Part shown: positions 18,038 through 29,217 of the stretch, in pieces
Layout of the letters: each line of letters starts with the position of its first letter
Numbering within the stretch: position 1 is the first letter of the stretch
DNA from: Marinimicrobium hydrolyticum
Lineage (GTDB): Bacteria > Pseudomonadota > Gammaproteobacteria > Pseudomonadales > Cellvibrionaceae
Length of the DNA: 64,000 nucleotides
Assembly (NCBI RefSeq): GCF_030848505.1
Contig: NZ_JAVDDU010000012.1
Coordinates: 42,295 to 106,294, forward strand
Direction: 5' to 3'
Made by a program: the position numbers and the translations under genes
The notes under the pieces: generated by a model
The model's database searches: none
What the model saw: only the letters and a program-made list of their open reading frames with translations
Told to the model about the DNA's origin: nothing

Positions 18038-18691
18038 CTAAGCGCTGGTGACCGAATGCTCGGCACCAATCGCTTGAGCGATGGCGTCGATTATGGCCTC
18101 AATCTGCACGTGCTTCATTTTCATGGAGGCCTTGTTGACGATCAGCCGCGAGCTAATATCGGCGATGAACTCCCGGGATTCAAGACCATTGGCGCGCAGT
18201 GTATTGCCGGTATCGACAATGTCCACAATTTCGTCCGCCAGGTTCATAATCGGAGCCAGTTCCATGGCACCGTACAGTTTGATCACGTCGATCTGTCGGC
18301 CACACGTGGCGTAATACTGCTTGGCAATATTCACGTACTTGGTTGCCACTTTAATGCGCCCTTGCCGCACTGGCGCCCCGGCAATGGCAGCCGTCATCAG
18401 TTTGCAGCGCGCGATATTCAGATCCAGAGGCTCGTAAAGGCCTTCGGCACCGTTTTCCATCAGGGTATCCTTGCCGGACACGCCCATATCCGCCGCCCCA
18501 AACTGAACATATGTGGGTACGTCGGCGCCGCGCAGCACCAGCAATTGAACATCGGGGCGATTGGTTTCAAACACCAGCTTGCGGCTTTTATCGATGTCCT
18601 CGGCAGGCACAATACCCGCCGCCGCTAACAGTGGCAGCGTCTCTTCCAGAATTCGGCCCTTGGTCAAAGCAATGGTCAGTATTTGGCTCAT
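18038..18691 (-). CDS. hisG: ATP phosphoribosyltransferase, short form
   Basis: First and controlling enzyme of histidine synthesis, joining ATP and PRPP. The motifs [33 protein letters not shown] and the PRPP-binding [16 protein letters not shown] are present. At 217 residues it is the short form, without the C-terminal regulatory domain; such enzymes work only together with the HisRS-like partner HisZ, which should be encoded elsewhere. The start is the ATG at 18691. An upstream ATG at 18760 would add 23 residues overlapping the murA 3' end and not matching the family. The stop of murA lies 11 bases before the start. Confidence 0.96.
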   Translation of the reverse strand: MSQILTIALTKGRILEETLPLLAAAGIVPAEDIDKSRKLVFETNRPDVQLLVLRGADVPTYVQFGAADMGVSGKDTLMENGAEGLYEPLDLNIARCKLMTAAIAGAPVRQGRIKVATKYVNIAKQYYATCGRQIDVIKLYGAMELAPIMNLADEIVDIVDTGNTLRANGLESREFIADISSRLIVNKASMKMKHVQIEAIIDAIAQAIGAEHSVTSA

Positions 18692-18702
18692 AATGTGAAG
18701 TC

Positions 18703-20251
<1,549 letters not shown>

Positions 20252-20316
20252 AGATCCGGCTCTCGCTTTTGTACAGATGATCGAATTTGGGACCGGATCT
20301 TACCTGAACACGCCTT

Positions 20317-20346
20317 TGGGCGCACCCCTAAAGAGACGTGCGCCCA
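20317..20346. repeat. Perfect inverted repeat between mlaC and ibaG
   Basis: A 9-base perfect stem (TGGGCGCAC / GTGCGCCCA) with a 12-base loop lies in the 111-base mlaC-ibaG gap, where mlaB is usually found. No T-run follows on either strand, so it is not a classical terminator; it may stabilise or process the mRNA. Confidence 0.5.
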
Positions 20347-20362
20347 GAGGAATGGGTGGCTA

Positions 20363-21010
20363 TCAAACGTCGTCCAGCCAGTTTTTTATCACCTTATCAA
20401 TATCGCCATCGTACTTTCTGGCGGATTCCGCAAATTGACTGCGGAACGAGCGGCCAAGGTTAACCCCATCCAACACCAGATTGATCAGCTTCCACTCACC
20501 GGCGCGGTTTTTGGCCATGGTGTAAGACAAGCGATGGTTGCTACCACGGTGGCGCACCTCTTGGCGCACGGTGACGCGACGCTCGTCAGAGATATCCTGC
20601 TCGGGAGGCACCACTCGTATGTCGCTGTCCACGTAGCTGGCAATGCCTCTGGAATAAGTGCGTACCAGACCCCGGCGGAACACTTGGGCGAACTCGCGAA
20701 TCTGCTCATCAGTGGCATCATCACCCTGCGGCCCCATCACCACTCGGGCGATATAGGCAAAGTCGACCACCGGCTCCAGCGTTTCCTCGAACTCGGCGAA
20801 ATAAGCTTCCCGGTCCTTTTCGCCACCGTCGTATTTGCGCACGACCTGCAACAAGTCATCCGTAACCAATTTTACAATTTCGTGCGGCGTGTCCGCCTTG
20901 TCCTGAGGGTTTCCTGCCTGAACCGTAAACGCCAAACTGGCGAGCAATGCTGCTGCCATTAGCCATAAAGTACGAACGGAGATGAAACGGCGTATCTGAG
21001 TCACTAACAT
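20363..21010 (-). CDS. mlaC: Phospholipid-transport periplasmic protein MlaC
   Basis: Periplasmic shuttle that carries phospholipids between the inner- and outer-membrane Mla complexes. A signal peptide occupies about residues 1-32 (cleavage after VQA). The MlaC/Ttg2D blocks DFAYIARVVMG, EFAQVFRRGLVRTYS and the C-terminal WKLINLVLDGVNLGRSFRSQFAE are present. I use the ATG at 21010, with AAGGA eight bases upstream; another ATG three codons earlier overlaps that site. The usual neighbours mlaF, mlaE, mlaD and mlaB are not here: upstream is a divergent antiporter and downstream is ibaG. The gene is thus an isolated mla component at the normal chromosomal position. Confidence 0.93.
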   Translation of the reverse strand: MLVTQIRRFISVRTLWLMAAALLASLAFTVQAGNPQDKADTPHEIVKLVTDDLLQVVRKYDGGEKDREAYFAEFEETLEPVVDFAYIARVVMGPQGDDATDEQIREFAQVFRRGLVRTYSRGIASYVDSDIRVVPPEQDISDERRVTVRQEVRHRGSNHRLSYTMAKNRAGEWKLINLVLDGVNLGRSFRSQFAESARKYDGDIDKVIKNWLDDV

Positions 21011-21235
21011 AAGTAACATCCTTTGAATAAGGGGCAGTCATCGTAGCGCCGGATTTGGCGCGTGCCCGGCTCGATTTCGGGCCCGGTAAACATGCGATGG
21101 CTCTACTGACAATCGTCTCGGTACACTATACCATTTGGCAGCTTTCAGGAACCAGCCCGGTTAGCCGCGTCACTCAGACCGTTACTGGTCCCGCCCGATC
21201 CCTACAGGCGTTCACTTTACGCAAGGCCACACTTT

Positions 21236-22213
21236 ATGCTGCTTGATCTCTGGTTACCACTGATCGCCATCGCCGGGGGCTTCGTGGGCCTGCTGTGGAG
21301 CGCCGACCGATTTGTGGCGGGCAGCGCAGCCCTGGCCTACAACCTGGGCGTGTCCAAGCTGGTGATTGGTCTGACCATTGTTTCTTTCGGAACCTCAGCG
21401 CCCGAGATCGTCGTCTCCTTCAGCGCCTCTTTCGCTCAGGCGGGCGAATTGGCTGTCGGCAACGCATTGGGCTCCAACTTGGCCAACATGGGCCTTGTGC
21501 TGGCCGTGACTGCGCTGATTGCGCCTCTGGCTATTCATCGCCACCTGCTTCGCAATGAAATCCCCGTACTACTGCTGGTGACAGCCCTGGCAGGGGTACT
21601 GCTTTACGACGCTCGTTTGGTTTTTTGGGAAGGCCTAATCCTACTGCTGGCTCTGCCCCTGGCGCTGGGATTTTTGACTTGGAACCGGCGCCAAGACCGC
21701 ACCGAACAGACACCCGACATCCCTGGACTCGGGAATGTAGCCGCCGGAGTTTGGTTCTTGGTGGGGCTAGCCGTTCTGATCGCCGCCTCCGAAGCACTCG
21801 TATGGGGAGCCAGTGAATTAGCCCTGTCTCTGGGCGTGACGCCACTGGTGGTGGGGCTGACCGTGATCGCTGTAGGCACTAGCCTTCCGGAACTGGCTGC
21901 GTCCGTGACCAGCGCGCTCAAGGGTCACCAGGATATGGCTATCGGCAATATCGTGGGCTCTAATGTCTTCAACCTGTTGGCCGTGATGGCAATTCCCGCC
22001 CTGATCCCTCAAGCTCCCATGGAAAGCGCCGTTTTTTGGCGGGACTTTGCCGCCATGGGAATTATGACGGCGATTCTTGCCGCTGCTCTCGTCCTAGACT
22101 ACGCCCTAAGAAGGCGCCAAGGGCGTGTTCGCCAAGCCTGCTTGGGCCGGTCCATTGGCGTACTGTTACTGCTCGGCTACATTGGCTATTACGCATGGCT
22201 GATGCTCGGCTAA
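21236..22213 (+). CDS. yrbG: Calcium/sodium antiporter, YrbG family
   Basis: Inner-membrane cation/calcium exchanger of the CaCA superfamily. The two inverted alpha-repeat motifs are clear: GLTIVSFGTSAPEIVVS followed by GNALGSNLANMG in the first half, and GLTVIAVGTSLPELAAS followed by GNIVGSNVFNLL in the second. About ten hydrophobic segments span the 325 residues. It lies at the start of the kdsD-kdsC-lptCAB operon, as yrbG does in E. coli and Pseudomonas. Ion specificity is inferred from the family. Confidence 0.92.
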   Translation: MLLDLWLPLIAIAGGFVGLLWSADRFVAGSAALAYNLGVSKLVIGLTIVSFGTSAPEIVVSFSASFAQAGELAVGNALGSNLANMGLVLAVTALIAPLAIHRHLLRNEIPVLLLVTALAGVLLYDARLVFWEGLILLLALPLALGFLTWNRRQDRTEQTPDIPGLGNVAAGVWFLVGLAVLIAASEALVWGASELALSLGVTPLVVGLTVIAVGTSLPELAASVTSALKGHQDMAIGNIVGSNVFNLLAVMAIPALIPQAPMESAVFWRDFAAMGIMTAILAAALVLDYALRRRQGRVRQACLGRSIGVLLLLGYIGYYAWLMLG

Positions 22214-22285
22214 TCACGCTATAATGCGCGCTCAGATTTATGCCGACGCCACGGCTTCGCGCCCACAAACCGATCCGGACCCCGC

Positions 22286-23257
22286 ATGACCCAATTCGAC
22301 TTTATCAACTCCGGCCTGCGCACCATTGAGATAGAAGCTGAAGCTGTAGCTGCTTTGCGCGAGCGAGTCGGGGAGCCCTTTGCCCGCGGCTGCACTTACC
22401 TTCTCAACTGTCGCGGTCGGATCATTGTGACCGGCATGGGCAAGTCCGGTCACATCGGTAAGAAAATAGCCGCCACTTTGGCCAGCACCGGAACGCCAGC
22501 ATTTTTTGTGCATCCGGGCGAGGCGAGTCACGGCGACTTGGGCATGGTGACTCGCGAGGATGTGGTTTTGGCCATTTCCTATTCCGGCAATTCAGATGAG
22601 ATTGTCACCCTACTCCCTCTGCTCAAGCGACTGGGCATTCCCATCGTTAGCCTGACCGGCAAAGCCCGCTCCCCTTTGGCGGAAATGGCCGATGCCAATC
22701 TGGACATCAGCGTGGCCAACGAAGCCTGCCCCCTGGCCCTGGCCCCCACTGCCAGCACTACCGCCTCGTTGGTGATGGGGGATGCGCTGGCCATCGCGCT
22801 GCTCGAAGCCCGGGGCTTTACGGCGGAAGACTTCGCGTTTTCACACCCCGGCGGTACCTTGGGGCGCAAATTGCTTTTGCGCGTCACGGACATTATGCAC
22901 ACCGGCGCGGCAATTCCCCGCGTAAGCCGAGACGCCCCCCTGGCGCAAGCACTCCTGGAAATGACCGAAAAAGGTTTCGGCATGACCACAGTGGTGGATG
23001 AGAACAACACCCTGGAAGGCGTTTATACCGACGGCGATTTGCGCCGAAGTGTGGGCCAGGGCATTCATTTGACTGGCACCGCTGTCGGCGATTTGATGAC
23101 GCGCAACCCCAAGACAATAAGGGACAATACTCTGGCGGCCGAAGGCTTAAAAATCATGGAGGATCTGAAAATTACCGCGCTGGTGGTGGTCGATGATCAC
23201 AATCAGCCGCAGGGAATTCTTCATATGCACGACATACTCCGAGCCGGCATCATTTAA
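22286..23257 (+). CDS. kdsD: D-arabinose-5-phosphate isomerase
   Basis: Converts ribulose-5-phosphate to arabinose-5-phosphate, the first step towards Kdo in the LPS core. The SIS sugar-isomerase domain covers about residues 30-180 (GMGKSGHIGKKIAATLASTG, the catalytic-site HPGEASHGDLGMV, and AISYSGNSDE). It is followed by two CBS domains, starting near DIMHTGAAIPRVS and DLMTRNPKTIRDN. The 323-residue length is typical. It starts the Kdo/LPS-export block. Confidence 0.96.
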   Translation: MTQFDFINSGLRTIEIEAEAVAALRERVGEPFARGCTYLLNCRGRIIVTGMGKSGHIGKKIAATLASTGTPAFFVHPGEASHGDLGMVTREDVVLAISYSGNSDEIVTLLPLLKRLGIPIVSLTGKARSPLAEMADANLDISVANEACPLALAPTASTTASLVMGDALAIALLEARGFTAEDFAFSHPGGTLGRKLLLRVTDIMHTGAAIPRVSRDAPLAQALLEMTEKGFGMTTVVDENNTLEGVYTDGDLRRSVGQGIHLTGTAVGDLMTRNPKTIRDNTLAAEGLKIMEDLKITALVVVDDHNQPQGILHMHDILRAGII

Positions 23258-23334
23258 GGCGGTACCGCTGTCCAACTGAAGCAACGCCGTTGCACCCGAC
23301 ACGACTCACCCACTCGAAGAGATCGAATCAACTC

Positions 23335-23865
23335 ATGGATGCACAACTTCAAGCCAGAGCCCAACAGGTCCACCTCCTACTGCTGGATGTGGACGGAGTG
23401 CTGACCGATGGACGCCTGTACTACAACAACAGCGGTGAAGAATTTAAGGCTTTCTCGACCCTGGACGGTCACGGTATCAAGCTGCTGCAGTCGGCAGGCG
23501 TCAAAGTGGGCATCATTACCGGCCGGCAAAGCCAACTGGTAGCCCGGCGTGCCCGGGAACTGGGTGTGGAGCTTCTGGTTCAGGGGCGGGAAGACAAATG
23601 GCAGGCCCTGGAAGAAATCCTCCACACCAATCCCGTGGCATTGGACAACATCGCCTTTATGGGCGATGACTGGCCCGACTTAACCATCATGACCCGGGTG
23701 GGTCTGGCCTTAACCGTAGCCAATGCCCACCCGAGCGTTGCCGAGCGGGCGCACTGGCAGAGCACTTTCAAAGGCGGCGAAGGGGCCGTGCGGGAAGCGT
23801 GCGATATGTTGCTAAAAGCGCAAGGGCACTTTGATCATTTGTTGACGTCTTACCTGGCAGATTAA
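23335..23865 (+). CDS. kdsC: Kdo-8-phosphate phosphatase
   Basis: HAD-superfamily phosphatase that releases Kdo from Kdo-8-phosphate, ready for activation and transfer to lipid A. Motif I is LLLDVDGVLTDG with the nucleophile and acid Asp pair. Motif II includes GIITGRQS, and motif IV is GDDWPDL. There is no cap domain, as expected for this tetrameric C0-type family. I start at the ATG at 23335. An upstream TTG at 23290 would add 15 residues without family support. Confidence 0.95.
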   Translation: MDAQLQARAQQVHLLLLDVDGVLTDGRLYYNNSGEEFKAFSTLDGHGIKLLQSAGVKVGIITGRQSQLVARRARELGVELLVQGREDKWQALEEILHTNPVALDNIAFMGDDWPDLTIMTRVGLALTVANAHPSVAERAHWQSTFKGGEGAVREACDMLLKAQGHFDHLLTSYLAD

Positions 23866-23915
23866 TTGGCACCCTTTGCATCGAGCTATAACGGCCAGCT
23901 ACCACGGAGAACTGC

Positions 23916-24506
23916 ATGTTTCGTCACCCCATGTCCTGGATCGGCCTGGCACTGGTCATCATCGTGCTGGTGTTCTGGGACCGGTCTCCCACCCAACGCC
24001 TGCAGCCGACTCCCGATGACGAGATCCAGTTTCCCAATGCTTACATTGAAGGCATGGAAACCCGCGTATTTGACCCACAAGGCCGTCTGCACTATCGCCT
24101 CACAGCGCTAAGGGCCGACCACTTTCAGGTGGATCCTGCGGGCCCCGGAGACGACGATTTCAGTCTGGTGGAGCGACCCGACCTCACCATGTACCCCGAG
24201 ACGGCCGCGCCTTGGCACTTGCAGGCTCTCATGGGCCGCAGCGATGCGCGCGGCGAGACGGTATTCCTGTACGATGGCGTCCGCGCCTGGCAGGACGGGG
24301 AGCACGGACTGACTGAACTGGTAACCAGTGAATTGTGGGTGGAGGTTCCGCAGGAATACGCCCATACCGATAAAGCTGTTAATATGCGCGCCGAACAAGG
24401 TACCACCGACGCCGTAGGCATGCGCGCCCTACTGGGAGAAGAACGCATTGAGTTATTGTCCGAAGTGCAAAGCCTCTACCGCCCCCAGGAGAGCAACCGT
24501 GATTAA
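23916..24506 (+). CDS. lptC: LPS export ABC transporter periplasmic protein LptC
   Basis: Single-pass inner-membrane protein that receives LPS from LptB2FG and passes it to LptA. A membrane anchor lies at about residues 7-22. The periplasmic beta-jellyroll contains NAYIEGMETRVFDPQGRLHYRLTA and the C-terminal VNMRAEQGTTDAVGMRA block typical of LptC. At 196 residues it has the family length. Its 3' end overlaps lptA by eight bases. Confidence 0.93.
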   Translation: MFRHPMSWIGLALVIIVLVFWDRSPTQRLQPTPDDEIQFPNAYIEGMETRVFDPQGRLHYRLTALRADHFQVDPAGPGDDDFSLVERPDLTMYPETAAPWHLQALMGRSDARGETVFLYDGVRAWQDGEHGLTELVTSELWVEVPQEYAHTDKAVNMRAEQGTTDAVGMRALLGEERIELLSEVQSLYRPQESNRD

Positions 24507-25041
24507 TTCCAAACGGGGCGACACGCGCCAGTGGCTGGCCTCATTCGTTACCGCTTTATGTTTGGCACTGACCGCAGGCACAGCCCTTGCGTTACCGGAG
24601 GACCGGGATCAGCCCATTCATATTGAGTCCGATCGCGCCACGCACGATCAACGCAAGGGCCTGACCATTTACGAAGGCTCCGTGCAGCTCACCCAGGGCA
24701 GCCTGCGCATTGTGGCGGACAGAATCACAGTACAAACCGATGGCAACAATCAGGTGGAGTGGGTGGAAGCGGTAGGTTCCCCAGCGCACTTTGAACAGCG
24801 GCCCCGAGCCGACGAAGAATTGGTCACCGCCCGCGCCGAATCGGTGCGCTACACCGCGGGCCCCGGTCAGGTACGCCTGCTGCGCAACGCCTGGCTGGAA
24901 CAAGACGGCGCCACCATGAGCGGCAACCGCATCGACTACGACATGGAACAAGAGATCGTCAAAGCCGAGGGCGAAACCGGCACCGACCGCCCGCGCATTG
25001 AAATGGTGATTCCTCCCCAAAGCCGCGAAAACCGGAACTGA
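24499..25041 (+). CDS. lptA: LPS transport periplasmic bridge protein LptA
   Basis: Periplasmic protein whose beta-jellyroll units stack into the bridge that carries LPS to the outer-membrane LptDE complex. A signal peptide of about 31 residues ends TALA. The mature part has DRDQPIHIESDRATHDQRKGLTIYEGSVQLTQGSLRI-type repeats characteristic of OstA/LptA. The start is a GTG at 24499 preceded by AGGAGA at six bases. An ATG 17 codons upstream lies inside lptC and would spoil the signal peptide. Overlap with lptC indicates coupled translation. Confidence 0.94.
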   Translation: MINSKRGDTRQWLASFVTALCLALTAGTALALPEDRDQPIHIESDRATHDQRKGLTIYEGSVQLTQGSLRIVADRITVQTDGNNQVEWVEAVGSPAHFEQRPRADEELVTARAESVRYTAGPGQVRLLRNAWLEQDGATMSGNRIDYDMEQEIVKAEGETGTDRPRIEMVIPPQSRENRN

Positions 25042-25050
25042 GTTCTTTAT

Positions 25051-25776
25051 ATGCCCACGCTCTACGCTCTGAATCTGGCTAAAAGTTACAAGAAACGGCG
25101 CGTCGTCATCGACGTTTCACTGTCCGTCACCAGTGGCCAAATTGTCGGCTTGCTGGGCCCCAACGGCGCGGGCAAGACCACCTGCTTCTACATGATCGCC
25201 GGGCTTATTGGTGCCGACCACGGACGGGTGCTCATAGATGAAATGGAGATCACCCACCTTCCCATTCACGGGCGCGCGCGCGCCGGTATTGGTTATCTCC
25301 CTCAGGAAGCGTCCGTCTTCAGGAAGCTCACTGTGGCAAACAACGTCATGGCGATCCTGGAAACCCGTAAGAACCTTAAGCCCGAGCAACGCCAAGAAAA
25401 GCTTGAAGCTCTGCTACGGGAATTTCACATCACCCACATCCGCGATAGCCTCGGCATGTCTCTCTCTGGTGGCGAGCGGCGACGCGTCGAGATCGCTCGC
25501 GCCCTGGCGACGGAACCGCAATTTATTCTGCTGGATGAACCCTTCGCTGGGGTTGATCCCATTTCGGTCAGCGACATCAAACAGATCGTCCGGCACCTTA
25601 AAGACCGAGGCATCGGCGTACTCATCACCGACCACAACGTGCGCGAGACCTTGGATATTTGCGAAAAGGCCTACATTGTCAGCGAAGGGCACATCATCGC
25701 CGAGGGCGACTCGGCGACGGTACTCAGCAACGAGCAAGTTCGCGAGGTTTACTTGGGGCAAAATTTCCGCCTCTAA
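25051..25776 (+). CDS. lptB: LPS export ATPase LptB
   Basis: Cytoplasmic ABC ATPase that drives LPS extraction from the inner membrane with LptF and LptG. Walker A is GPNGAGKTT at residues 36-44, the Q-loop lies in [17 protein letters not shown], the signature is [15 protein letters not shown], Walker B is [13 protein letters not shown], and the switch His is in [13 protein letters not shown]. At 241 residues it is standard. The lptF and lptG permeases are not in the window. Confidence 0.97.
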   Translation: MPTLYALNLAKSYKKRRVVIDVSLSVTSGQIVGLLGPNGAGKTTCFYMIAGLIGADHGRVLIDEMEITHLPIHGRARAGIGYLPQEASVFRKLTVANNVMAILETRKNLKPEQRQEKLEALLREFHITHIRDSLGMSLSGGERRRVEIARALATEPQFILLDEPFAGVDPISVSDIKQIVRHLKDRGIGVLITDHNVRETLDICEKAYIVSEGHIIAEGDSATVLSNEQVREVYLGQNFRL

Positions 25777-25851
25777 TTTGACTGGAGGACCCGGCCGCCC
25801 CTTGACAAATTCCTTATTCTTCGAATCAGGCACAAAGCTTGCTTACGCGTG

Positions 25852-25880
25852 TTGCCTGTGAGCCTCAGGCTGACTAAACT
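25852..25880 (+). promoter_or_regulatory. Candidate promoter of rpoN
   Basis: TTGCCT, 17-base spacer, TAAACT; each box matches at four of six positions and the -10 ends 41 bases before the rpoN start. The spacer contains the small palindrome AGCCTCAGGCT, which could be a binding site. A perfect TTGACA at 25802-25807 lacks a matching -10. Confidence 0.35.
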
Positions 25881-25921
25881 CTACCTATCTCCGTTTCATT
25901 CATAGGTTTATTTGTCTGAGC

Positions 25922-27397
25922 ATGAAGCAGTCTCTGCAGTTAAAAATGGGTCAGCACCTCACCATGACCCCTCAGTTGCAACAGGCCATTCGCCTGCTGC
26001 AACTCTCGACGCTGGACCTGCAACAGGAAATCCAGGAGGCTTTGGACTCCAACCCCATGTTGGAGATGGAAGAGCCTCAGGAAAACACCCCCGCCAACAG
26101 CGACGGCGACAAATACACCCAACAGGAACAGGAAACCACAGCCAAAGCCAGTGACGGCGAAGACAGCGCCGAGTGGAACGAATCAATTCCCAACGACCTT
26201 CCCGTGGACACCAGTTGGGATGATGTCTACCAGTCTGCTCCCAGTAGCGGCAGTTCTACGTACGACGGCGAAGACAGCGACTATGACAGTCGCCGCGGCA
26301 CCACCGAATCCCTGTACGATCACCTCACCTGGCAACTCAATCTCACCCCCATGTCTGACCGGGACCGAATCCTGGCCATGGCCCTGATTGATGCAGTAGA
26401 ACCGAGCGGGATGCTGTCGGTGCGCCTAGATGAGCTGTACAACGACTTGCAAAGCCAAGTAGAAGATCTGGAACTGGATGAGCTGCAGGCGGTACAGCAT
26501 CGCCTACAACAATTCGATCCCTGTGGGGTTGCCAGCCAGGATCTGTCCGAATGCCTTCTGGTACAACTGCAACAATTCGATCCCGCTACGCCTTTCCTAG
26601 AGGCAGCCAAACTCATCGTTAAGCAGTATCTGGCACTGCTCGGCAGCCGCGATTACCGTCAGCTGATGCGCCGAGCCAAACTCAAAGAACCGGAGCTGCG
26701 CGAAGCCATCGCCTTGATCCAGACGCTAAATCCCCGCCCGGGCGATCAAATCGCCAGTGGCGAAGTCGAGTACGTCGTACCCGACGTATTTGTGGAAAAG
26801 CGCGAAGGCCGCTGGACGGTGGAGCTCAACCCTGACATAGCACCGCGCCTGAGAATCAATGCCGACTACGCCTCCATGGTTAAGCGTGCCGACTCCAGCA
26901 CCGACAACACCTTCCTTAAAGATAACCTTCAAGAAGCCCGCTGGTTTCTGAAAAGCCTGCAAAGTCGCAACGAGACACTGTTGAAGGTCGCCACGTGCAT
27001 CGTGGAAAAGCAGCGTGGCTTTTTGGATTACGGCGCCGAAGCGATGAAGCCCTTGGTGCTGCACGACATTGCCGAGCTGGTGGAAATGCACGAATCCACC
27101 ATTTCCAGGGTCACCACCCAAAAGTACATGCACACCCCCCAGGGAATCTTCGAGCTGAAGTACTTCTTCTCCAGTCATGTGAGCACAGACTCTGGAGGCG
27201 AGTGCTCTTCCACCGCCATTCGTGCGATCATCAAAAAACTGGTGGCCGCCGAAACCCCTCAAAAGCCACTCAGTGACAGCAAGATTACCGCCTTGCTGGC
27301 AGAACAGGGCATTAAGGTGGCTCGGCGCACCATCGCCAAATATCGAGAGTCTTTGGGAATACCCCCATCCAATGAGCGCAAGACATTGGGAATATAG
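25922..27397 (+). CDS. rpoN: RNA polymerase sigma-54 factor
   Basis: Alternative sigma factor for enhancer-dependent promoters (nitrogen, flagella, many stress genes). Region I is Gln- and Leu-rich (residues 1-50, [20 protein letters not shown]). Region II is acidic (about 55-130). The core-binding domain and helix-turn-helix follow. The RpoN box [10 protein letters not shown] lies at 467-476 and recognises the -24 element; Ile replaces the usual Val. It is followed by the standard nitrogen-PTS set hpf, ptsN, rapZ, ptsO. Confidence 0.98.
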   Translation: MKQSLQLKMGQHLTMTPQLQQAIRLLQLSTLDLQQEIQEALDSNPMLEMEEPQENTPANSDGDKYTQQEQETTAKASDGEDSAEWNESIPNDLPVDTSWDDVYQSAPSSGSSTYDGEDSDYDSRRGTTESLYDHLTWQLNLTPMSDRDRILAMALIDAVEPSGMLSVRLDELYNDLQSQVEDLELDELQAVQHRLQQFDPCGVASQDLSECLLVQLQQFDPATPFLEAAKLIVKQYLALLGSRDYRQLMRRAKLKEPELREAIALIQTLNPRPGDQIASGEVEYVVPDVFVEKREGRWTVELNPDIAPRLRINADYASMVKRADSSTDNTFLKDNLQEARWFLKSLQSRNETLLKVATCIVEKQRGFLDYGAEAMKPLVLHDIAELVEMHESTISRVTTQKYMHTPQGIFELKYFFSSHVSTDSGGECSSTAIRAIIKKLVAAETPQKPLSDSKITALLAEQGIKVARRTIAKYRESLGIPPSNERKTLGI

Positions 27398-27539
27398 GGT
27401 ATTCCACGCCGCCCAAGTAAGGGCTGAAAATGTGGAAGACGACTGTTATGCTATAGGCGCTGTTGACGGGTCTTTCTCCACCGAATCAAAAACGCCAACA
27501 CGGCATGCTAGCCATCAACGCGACTGAGAGGAAGGTTTT

Positions 27540-27830
27540 ATGCAAATCAATATCAGCGGCCACCACCTGGACCTGACCGAACCCCTCAAAGACTACGTCC
27601 ACTCCAAACTCGAACGCCTAGCAAATCACAGCGATTTTATTACCACCGTTCAAGTCACCTTGACCGTTGTTAAATTGGATCAAACCGCCGAAGCCGTCAT
27701 CCACGTCAACGGTAAAGACGTCTTCGCGGACGCCAAAGACTTAGATATGTACGCCGCCATTGATCAACTGGTCGACAAGCTCGACCGACAGCTGATCAAA
27801 CACAAAGAAAAATTACGCAGCCACCGATAA
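27540..27830 (+). CDS. hpf: Ribosome hibernation-promoting factor, short form
   Basis: Binds the 30S subunit near the mRNA channel and promotes inactive 100S ribosome dimers in stationary phase. The 96-residue sequence begins QINISGHHLDLTEPLKDYVHSKLERLANH, and the basic C-terminus (RQLIKHKEKLRSHR) matches the short gammaproteobacterial form, which works with RMF. A strong ribosome-binding site, GAGAGGAAGG, precedes the ATG. It lies between rpoN and ptsN as expected. Confidence 0.96.
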   Translation: MQINISGHHLDLTEPLKDYVHSKLERLANHSDFITTVQVTLTVVKLDQTAEAVIHVNGKDVFADAKDLDMYAAIDQLVDKLDRQLIKHKEKLRSHR

Positions 27831-27833
27831 CCT

Positions 27834-28301
27834 ATGGATATTCAATCAATTATCTCCCCCAGCCGCACCTTGTGCGGCATTGAGGGTATCAGCAAAAAGC
27901 GCGCCCTGGAGATTCTGGCCAATACGATCTCCGCCGATGTGCCCAGCATCGATGCGGACGACTTGTTTCGGCGCCTGATCGCACGTGAGCGTTTGGGCTC
28001 CACCGGCATAGGAAAGGGCATCGCCATTCCCCACTGTCGAGTGGACAATTGTGATGGAACGGTCGGCGCACTTATCACACTAAAAGCGCCGATCGATTTT
28101 GACGCCATCGATTCAGAGCCGGTGGACGTGCTTTTTGCCATGTTAGTACCCGAATATGCCGGCGATGAACACCTGCAGACCCTAGCAGCCCTGGCCAGCT
28201 CACTGAACGATAGCGAATACCGGGAGAGCCTTCGCACAGCGACCAGCGATGCGGAGCTCTACCAGGCCGCCATCGCTCATCAGATGGCCAGCCCCAGCTA
28301 G
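27834..28301 (+). CDS. ptsN: Nitrogen-PTS enzyme IIA
   Basis: Terminal phosphoacceptor of the nitrogen phosphotransferase chain, which regulates potassium uptake, metabolism and envelope stress rather than sugar transport. The phosphorylated residue is His67 in KGIAIPHCRVDN. At 155 residues it is the normal length. The start codon lies three bases after the hpf stop, so the genes are coupled. Its donor NPr is encoded two genes on. Confidence 0.96.
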   Translation: MDIQSIISPSRTLCGIEGISKKRALEILANTISADVPSIDADDLFRRLIARERLGSTGIGKGIAIPHCRVDNCDGTVGALITLKAPIDFDAIDSEPVDVLFAMLVPEYAGDEHLQTLAALASSLNDSEYRESLRTATSDAELYQAAIAHQMASPS

Positions 28302-28340
28302 TTTTCCAACCTATACCTATAAACACAGGAATACTCAGGC

Positions 28341-29213
28341 ATGCGTTTGATCATTGTCAGCGGACTCTCCGGTTCCGGTAAAAGTACCGCACTGCATGTG
28401 TTGGAAGATGTGGGTTTCAACTGTATTGATAACTTACCGGTTAGCCTGCTGCCCGCGTTGGTGGCGCAAATTCAGATTCACCACGACAGTGAAGATCAGA
28501 AATTCGCCATCGGCATCGATGTGCGCAACGCCTGGCAAGATCTGACGATTTTCCCGGATATGATTGGCACCCTGAAAGACGCCAACGTACCGTTCCATGT
28601 TTTGTTCCTGGACACCCGCCTACCGGTGCTGATGCAGCGTTACAGTGAAACCCGCCGTAAGCACCCGTTAAGCGATCGAGACACAAATTTGGAAGAAGCC
28701 ATATGCGCCGAGCGCGCGCTGCTGGAACCTATCCGTGACGCTGCCGATCAGGTGCTGGATACCAGCAATCTGAACCTGCATGAACTCCGCGACCTCGTTA
28801 AAGAGCGCGTGGTTGGCCCCCACGAAACTACCATGGCCATTTTATTTGAATCCTTTGGTTTCAAGCACGGAGTGCCAATCAATGCCGACCTGGTGTTTGA
28901 CAGCCGCTGCCTGCCTAACCCTCACTGGCAGGCGAAGCTTCGCCCATTGACCGGCAAAGACCAGGGCGTGGTGGACTTTTTACAGCGCGAACCTAGCGTG
29001 GAAGAAATGTACCAGGACATCGAGAACTATCTGTCCAGATGGCTACCACGCTACAAAGCCAACAACCGAAGTTACATTACCATCGCCATTGGCTGCACGG
29101 GCGGCCAGCACCGTTCGGTTTACTTGAGTGAACGTCTGTACGCGCACTTTGTCACACAGTTTGACAATGTGCAGGTGCGCCACCGCGACATTAACAACCA
29201 CCGTTCCGCGTGA
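28341..29213 (+). CDS. rapZ: RNase adapter protein RapZ
   Basis: ATP/GTP- and RNA-binding protein that directs RNase E to the small RNA GlmZ and so controls glucosamine-6-phosphate synthesis for the envelope. Walker A is GLSGSGKST at residues 8-16. The C-terminal domain shows GCTGGQHRSVYLSERL and the paired Gly/His residues of the metabolite-binding fold. At 290 residues it matches E. coli RapZ. It sits between ptsN and ptsO as in most relatives. Confidence 0.96.
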   Translation: MRLIIVSGLSGSGKSTALHVLEDVGFNCIDNLPVSLLPALVAQIQIHHDSEDQKFAIGIDVRNAWQDLTIFPDMIGTLKDANVPFHVLFLDTRLPVLMQRYSETRRKHPLSDRDTNLEEAICAERALLEPIRDAADQVLDTSNLNLHELRDLVKERVVGPHETTMAILFESFGFKHGVPINADLVFDSRCLPNPHWQAKLRPLTGKDQGVVDFLQREPSVEEMYQDIENYLSRWLPRYKANNRSYITIAIGCTGGQHRSVYLSERLYAHFVTQFDNVQVRHRDINNHRSA

Positions 29214-29217
29214 CGTC

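Noticed and set aside
25837..25847. GCTTGCTTACG, also at 8891-8901, as fragments of the 43-kb element
   Set aside because: Only 11 bases match, with no extension into flanking sequence. The copy at 8891 abuts the petBC stop; chance is adequate.
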